39,583 nucleotides of DNA from the NCBI GenBank assembly GCA_016203305.1, contig JACQMY010000038.1, positions 1-39,583 on the forward strand. Reading direction: 5' to 3'. This DNA is from Candidatus Woesearchaeota archaeon (GTDB lineage Archaea > Nanobdellota > Nanobdellia > Woesearchaeales > ARS49). A program made the translations under genes and the position numbers. This document shows, piece after piece, positions 35,920 to 39,583 of this stretch. Position 1 is the stretch's first letter. Every line of letters starts with the position of its first letter. Under the pieces are notes generated by a model. The model was not told the DNA's origin. It was given only the letters and a program-made list of their open reading frames with translations, and ran no database searches.

Positions 35920-36729
35920 CTATTTCAAACTCAAATTATGTAGCGTGCATAGTTTTGTGAATCTTTTATTCATTGCCTTGCGTGCCAAAGTGTATGCTTT
36001 GGTGTGGTTTTTGAATTTTTGTTTTGCGTGCTGGGTTGCTTCCTTGATTAGGTAGCTTTTGTTGCTTACGAGGAATTTGAAGTATTTCCATGCGAGCTTC
36101 ATCTTGTCGAATATGCTTCTTTTGTGTGGGTTGAGTGCTTCTCTTAGTATGCTGAACTGGCCGTACATGTTTGCCGCTTTTTCTTGGTTGAGGTATTGTG
36201 TGAGGTCGAAGTTTTTGAAGTGTTGTAGCGCTTCAAGCACTTCTTGTTGGTTTCCGCCGAAGAACGTTGTTAGGTGGTATGCGATTTTGTGTACGTGTTT
36301 GTCGCGGAGTCTTTTTTTTGCTCTCTCGGTAACCGTGATAATGTCTGGTTGTTTTTCTACTAGTTGGCAGGTCATCACGTGATCGAGGAAATAGTGGCCT
36401 TCTTCTGGGAAGCTTTGTCCGTTGTAGAGTTTGAGTATTTCTTCTGCGTGGCTGGTGTTTGGTGTAACGTAGTGTTTGTCCAGGGTTTTGTCCATTTCTT
36501 CATGCATTGCCATGCCTAGTGCTAATGGTGCATATTTTGGGTCTGTTTTGACGAGGTATTTTAGGAATGCTTCTGCTTTCCAGTGGAGTCCTTTTACCAC
36601 TCCGAATTCTTCTAAGTCTGTTAAAACGCTGCCTATGGCGAATAGTGCGAATGCTCTGCTTTCTTTGTTGAGTTTGTATCGTTCAAAGAGTTTTTTGCAA
36701 CTGTGTATGTGTAGTGCTGGCGCTGGCAT
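35920..36729 (-). CDS. Zinc-dependent phospholipase C-like protein
   Basis: A 269-residue helical protein. The N-terminus MPAPALHIHSCKKLF, the block FAIGSVLTDLEEFG with GLHWKAEAFLKYL, and YAPLALGMAMHEEMDKTLDKHYV have the spaced His/Asp pattern of the zinc-dependent phospholipase C/S1-P1 nuclease-like fold. No signal peptide is visible, unlike secreted phospholipases, so substrate and location are uncertain. The C-terminal half (IFDKMKLAWKYFKFLVSNKSYLIKEATQH) is basic. A Shine-Dalgarno-like GGGGAG precedes the ATG. Family call is tentative. Confidence 0.45.
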   Translation of the reverse strand: MPAPALHIHSCKKLFERYKLNKESRAFALFAIGSVLTDLEEFGVVKGLHWKAEAFLKYLVKTDPKYAPLALGMAMHEEMDKTLDKHYVTPNTSHAEEILKLYNGQSFPEEGHYFLDHVMTCQLVEKQPDIITVTERAKKRLRDKHVHKIAYHLTTFFGGNQQEVLEALQHFKNFDLTQYLNQEKAANMYGQFSILREALNPHKRSIFDKMKLAWKYFKFLVSNKSYLIKEATQHAKQKFKNHTKAYTLARKAMNKRFTKLCTLHNLSLK

Positions 36730-36775
36730 GTTCTCCCCACTGGACTTTTGTGCACGGAGAGCTTAAAAACCTTTT

Positions 36776-36817
36776 GGCTATTTAGTGGTAGCTAAAGGCG
36801 AATAGCCAATGGCCAAT
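36776..36817 (+). repeat. Heptamer array (six units) before the exonuclease gene
   Basis: Units GGCTATT, TAGTGGT, AGCTAAA, GGCGAAT, AGCCAAT, GGCCAAT, ending just before the ATG at 36822. The GGCCAAT/AGCCAAT type is also present in the galT leader. Confidence 0.5.
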
Positions 36818-36821
36818 TGAC

Positions 36822-37568
36822 ATGATCCAGAACTCCTTCATCCTGCTTCCGGGTATTCGTCAGCGTTCTGAACAGCGTTTGTGGCAGGAAGTTGATGGTT
36901 GGGATTCTTTTTTGTCAGCATCTTGTGTTAGGGGTGTTAGCAGTGCTAGAAAGGAGCGTTTTGACTTGCATTTGCGCGATGCAAAGCTTCATTTGAAAGA
37001 AGGGGATTCGAAGTTTTTCGCCATGCAGGTTCCTTTTTCTGAGCAGTGGCGTTTATGGCAGACTTTCAAGGAAGAGGCTTGTTTTCTTGACATAGAAACC
37101 AACGGTTACTATTCCGGCATAACTGTTGTTGGCATTAGCGATGGGGTTGAGGTGCATTCTTTTGTGCGTGGCTTTAATTTGGATCGTTCTTTGTTGATTA
37201 AAGAATTGTCAAAGTACAAGTTGCTTGTTACGTTTAATGGCGCTTCGTTTGATCTTCCTGTTATTGAACGGTTTTTTGGCTTTCGTCCTTCTGTTCCTCA
37301 TGTTGATTTGAGGTTTGTTTGTCAGAAGCTGGGCATAGTTGGCGGGTTGAAATCTATTGAAAAGCAACTTTGCATTCGTCGTCGTGCAGAGGTTGAGGGT
37401 TTATCTGGTGAGGATGCTGTGTACTTATGGGAGCAGTGGCGTTCAACTGGTGATCGTGACCATTTGGACAGGTTGGTCTGGTACAATGAGGAGGACGTGT
37501 TGAATCTTTTGCCGTTGGCAAAGAAGATGATTCCTGAGTTGTGGGCAAAAATAAGGATGAAGGTATAA
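36822..37568 (+). CDS. RNase H-fold (YprB-like) 3'-5' exonuclease
   Basis: A 248-residue protein. Catalytic blocks of the DEDD exonuclease fold are visible: CFLDIETNGYYSGITVVGI (Asp90, Glu92), LLVTFNGASFDLPVIERFFG (second Asp), VPHVDLRFVCQKLG and WYNEEDVLNLLPLAKK (final Asp). This is the domain called RNase H-like/YprB in archaea and bacteria, which acts on nucleic acid 3' ends. The last residues (KIRMKV) and stop are encoded by a heptamer array. The gene follows its own heptamer-containing leader. Confidence 0.8.
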   Translation: MIQNSFILLPGIRQRSEQRLWQEVDGWDSFLSASCVRGVSSARKERFDLHLRDAKLHLKEGDSKFFAMQVPFSEQWRLWQTFKEEACFLDIETNGYYSGITVVGISDGVEVHSFVRGFNLDRSLLIKELSKYKLLVTFNGASFDLPVIERFFGFRPSVPHVDLRFVCQKLGIVGGLKSIEKQLCIRRRAEVEGLSGEDAVYLWEQWRSTGDRDHLDRLVWYNEEDVLNLLPLAKKMIPELWAKIRMKV

Positions 37569-37657
37569 GGCGGAAGGTCGAAGAACTTTTGTCTTCACTC
37601 CTCTTCCACCTTCATCCTACAACCTAGTACCTACGCCCTAATACATTCACACTATGG
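37555..37657. repeat. Heptamer array with inverted left arm between convergent stops
   Basis: Purine units GGATGAA, GGTATAA, GGCGGAA, GGTCGAA, a short centre, then CCTTCAT, CCTACAA, CCTAGTA, CCTACGC, CCTAATA, CATTCAC. The left arm encodes the exonuclease C-terminus and stop; the right arm reaches the stop of the opposite gene. Confidence 0.75.
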
Positions 37658-37939
37658 TATCGGTACGTTTTGAACGGTCTGGTTGATTGTGTGTACGACA
37701 TAGCCGACTGCAGGGTTGATGCCAAAGAGGTCTTGTCCGGTGAAGACGCTCAAAACAATGCCTGCTGCTACTAGGAAGAGTCCCAGTGAGACTAGGAATC
37801 GTGCTGCTCGTATGATGAGTTTGAGCGCTACTATTGCTATGAAAATCATTCCGATGATGATTAGTACTTCAGGTATTCCCATTATTGGCTTTAAAACAAC
37901 TTTACTATATCTCTTTTGCGGTTCTTTAGTAAGCGACAT
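37652..37939 (-). CDS. Small two-pass membrane protein
   Basis: A 95-residue protein with a basic N-terminus (KEPQKRYSKVVLKP) and two hydrophobic segments (IMGIPEVLIIIGMIFIAIVALKLI, FLVSLGLFLVAAGIVLSVFTG). No family recognised. It ends in a heptamer array and starts 138 nt from the divergent surface-protein gene, with a 12-bp inverted repeat in between. Confidence 0.55.
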   Translation of the reverse strand: MSLTKEPQKRYSKVVLKPIMGIPEVLIIIGMIFIAIVALKLIIRAARFLVSLGLFLVAAGIVLSVFTGQDLFGINPAVGYVVHTINQTVQNVPIP

Positions 37940-37974
37940 AAGTGAGTTATATCATTCGATCGCTTGCTAAGGTT

Positions 37975-38014
37975 TGCCAGACATAACATTTCTAGGTCTT
38001 ATTTATGTCTGGCA
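37975..38014. promoter_or_regulatory. 12-bp perfect inverted repeat in a divergent promoter region
   Basis: TGCCAGACATAA (37975-37986) and TTATGTCTGGCA (38003-38014) are exact reverse complements separated by 16 nt. They lie between divergent starts, so an operator fits better than a terminator. Confidence 0.5.
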
Positions 38015-38040
38015 TTATTCACTCTCGTTTCTTTAAAAAG

Positions 38041-38050
38041 GTTTAAATAC
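38041..38050 (+). promoter_or_regulatory. TATA box for the LamG surface protein
   Basis: GTTTAAATAC, about 31 nt upstream of the ATG at 38077. Confidence 0.5.
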
Positions 38051-38076
38051 TCAAAAAGGGTTTTTTGTTTGGGATT

Positions 38077-39583
38077 ATGAAAAAAGGGGAAATAGTGAAG
38101 CCCTTGGTAGGGATGCTGTTAGTCATAGTCCTTGCGTTCTTGTTTTTGATTGTTCCTTTGAAGAGTCCTACTGGCTTGCAGACGGCTGATCAGCCTCCTT
38201 TGTCTGCAGATGCATATTATGTTGTGGACGGTTCTTTTACAGTAGATTTATTGCAATACTTTTCTGGTCCAGAAGGCCAGTCGTTGACTTTTGTGGTGGA
38301 AGATGCAGCAGTAGTGCTCGATGGTAGTATGTTGACATTTACTCCTCCTGTTGGTTTTTCTGGTGATTATGTTGTGAATATTCAAGTGAGTGATGGTGTT
38401 AATACTGTATACAAGCCAATTACGTTCGTCGTACAACCTACGTCCTACGTCATACAACCTACTGGCCAACAGCCAACAGCCGATAGCCAAGAGTTGCGTG
38501 GCCAACTGCAAACTACTGATCAACAAACAGAAGAGTCAACCGCGCTAGAACTCACACCAAGCGCACCTGCAAGTGAGCCAACAATTTCTGACATAACGAT
38601 TTCTGCTGTTCCAACGCATGACGCGCCGATCCTGAACAGTACTGATGGTTCTGGCGCCACTGGCAATAACGCTTCAACAAGTGAGAATTTGACTGTTTTT
38701 GTCATTAACGCGACTGATGCAGACGGAGACGCGGTACAAAACATTACGGACTGGAGACTCAACGGACAGTCAATCGCAGTTCTAAACATGCCTTTTGAGA
38801 CGAATGTCACCGTGACGACCGCAGGCGCGGTCAGGGATTATGGTATGGGGGCGAATAATGGTACGTTGGGTGGCGGAACTGCCGCGTCTGTACCTCTTTG
38901 GAATGCTGCGGGACAGGTCGGTGGGGCATATACGTTTGATGGGGTTAATGATTTCATTGAGACAAACGCTGCTGCAGGTAATTTCACCGCTGCTTCATCA
39001 TTCTCGGTTGAGGCGTGGGTTAATTCGACGCTTGATAATGCCGACAGAGTAGTGGTTGGTAAAGTGGCAGGTGGTGATGTTGGTTGGCATCTTAGGATCA
39101 CCATTCCGAATGCAGCTAGGTTTATTTTGGCCAGCAGCGGTGGTGTTAACAAGGGATCAGATACTGCTGTGCTTACTGCAGGGTATCACCACCTCGTTGG
39201 CACATGGGATGGAGCGACTGCGAGGACGTATCTTGATGGCGCGCTCAGTTCTTCCCCGTTTAGCAGTGGTGTACCGGGCACGATCACGAATACGGTGACG
39301 CTCAAGGTTGGCAAGGATGATAGTTTGCCTGGCTACTTCAGAGGGACAATCGATGAAGTCAGAGTTTACAATAGAAGCTTATCAGCAACACAAATACGAC
39401 AGCTTTTCCTTGATGGCAATGGTTCTCGTCATCCTGTGACTTTTGTTGCTAATGAAACAGCTGTTGGTGATGTTTGGAGTGTTGCTGTTACTCCGAATGA
39501 TAATCAGAATGCGAGTGATGGTAGTACTGTTTTGAGTAATAATGTTACGATTTTGAATGCTGATCCGAGTATTGCTCAGGTCA
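38077..39583 (+). CDS. LamG-domain surface protein, 3' part beyond window
   Basis: Open to the end of the window (at least 502 residues). A signal/TM segment (residues about 10-27, VGMLLVIVLAFLFLIVPL) precedes a cadherin/Big-like beta domain (about 43-112, ending FTPPVGFSGDYVVNIQVSDG). Residues 116-143 are a Pro/Thr/Gln linker encoded by a heptamer array, and about 170-250 include TVFVINATDADGDAVQNITDW. Residues about 290-440 are a LamG/concanavalin-like domain (TFDGVNDFIET, SFSVEAWVNSTL, GTWDGATARTYLDG, GTIDEVRVYNRSLSATQI). It would be a large extracellular adhesin or glycan-binding protein. Repeated units probably continue downstream. Confidence 0.8.
   Translation, partial: MKKGEIVKPLVGMLLVIVLAFLFLIVPLKSPTGLQTADQPPLSADAYYVVDGSFTVDLLQYFSGPEGQSLTFVVEDAAVVLDGSMLTFTPPVGFSGDYVVNIQVSDGVNTVYKPITFVVQPTSYVIQPTGQQPTADSQELRGQLQTTDQQTEESTALELTPSAPASEPTISDITISAVPTHDAPILNSTDGSGATGNNASTSENLTVFVINATDADGDAVQNITDWRLNGQSIAVLNMPFETNVTVTTAGAVRDYGMGANNGTLGGGTAASVPLWNAAGQVGGAYTFDGVNDFIETNAAAGNFTAASSFSVEAWVNSTLDNADRVVVGKVAGGDVGWHLRITIPNAARFILASSGGVNKGSDTAVLTAGYHHLVGTWDGATARTYLDGALSSSPFSSGVPGTITNTVTLKVGKDDSLPGYFRGTIDEVRVYNRSLSATQIRQLFLDGNGSRHPVTFVANETAVGDVWSVAVTPNDNQNASDGSTVLSNNVTILNADPSIAQV
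38423..38506 (+). repeat. Heptamer array (twelve units) inside the LamG protein gene
   Basis: CGTTCGT, CGTACAA, CCTACGT, CCTACGT, CATACAA, CCTACTG, GCCAACA, GCCAACA, GCCGATA, GCCAAGA, GTTGCGT, GGCCAAC. 84 nt is 12 heptamers and 28 codons, so the frame is preserved. CCT-type and GCCAACA-type units meet in register. Confidence 0.75.

Overview
The window looks like chromosomal DNA of an archaeon, most plausibly a DPANN-type lineage (Woesearchaeota/Pacearchaeota-like). The evidence is TATA boxes 25-28 nt upstream of many start codons, which implies leaderless mRNAs; an aIF1A gene; TrmB and winged-helix regulators; a tRNA with a bulge-helix-bulge intron; and a HEPN family and a short NDFxxW-type module that I associate with DPANN genomes. 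The lineage is inference; no rRNA or other marker in the window fixes it. Genes are densely packed, with many 4-nt ATGA stop/start overlaps. The + strand is G+T-rich almost throughout, whichever strand is coding.

Layout. 0-6.5 kb: wHTH regulator, double-domain dCTP deaminase, histidine phosphatase, then a + operon of GalT-like protein, glycogen-debranching-type glucosidase, SIMPL lipoprotein and a 35-cysteine lipoprotein. 6.4-8.1 kb: an unknown protein and a HEPN/MNT toxin-antitoxin pair with a two-site palindromic operator. 8.2-11.2 kb: a - operon of two paralogous coiled-coil membrane proteins, a TM protein, a short GH15 glucoamylase-like protein and a TraB/GumN-like protein. 11.4-12.8 kb: two tandem secreted proteins with RskA-like domains. 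12.8-16.4 kb: TrmB regulator, two transketolase half-subunits, a 37-residue zinc-ribbon microprotein and NAD kinase. 16.5-17.8 kb: an orphan substrate-binding lipoprotein and an intron-containing tRNA. 17.8-20.8 kb: VapBC, CutA1, RpiB, Rpe and two membrane proteins. 20.8-26.3 kb: a seven-gene operon of wHTH, glycosyltransferase, GH57 amylase, two NDFxxW-module proteins, PfkB kinase and class II aldolase. 26.5-39.6 kb: membrane proteins, PEBP lipoprotein, CBS protein, P2-type ATPase, PIN-like protein, thioredoxin reductase, aIF1A, a RNase H-fold exonuclease, and the start of a large LamG surface protein cut by the window edge.

How it fits together. Between 12.8 and 26.3 kb lie most enzymes for linking an alpha-glucan to triose phosphates and pentose phosphates: glycosyltransferase, GH57, sugar kinase, aldolase, RpiB, Rpe and transketolase halves. 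GalT, debranching enzyme and GH15 proteins flank them. The transketolase pair has lost most canonical thiamine-diphosphate and histidine residues, and its C-terminal subunit carries the same roughly 60-residue NDFxxW module found in two proteins of the amylase operon.

The most unusual feature is a dispersed family of degenerate heptanucleotide tandem arrays (CCTNNNN units such as CCTTCGT, CCTACAA, CCTAATA, grading into GCCAACA-type units). They keep a strict 7-nt register at about 13 sites. They sit between genes, run into gene ends where they supply C-termini and stop codons, and in two secreted proteins and one regulator form part of the coding sequence. I do not recognise this as a described element. 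No window-scale gap longer than about 260 bp lacks a gene, and there is no CRISPR array, rRNA or recognisable insertion sequence.
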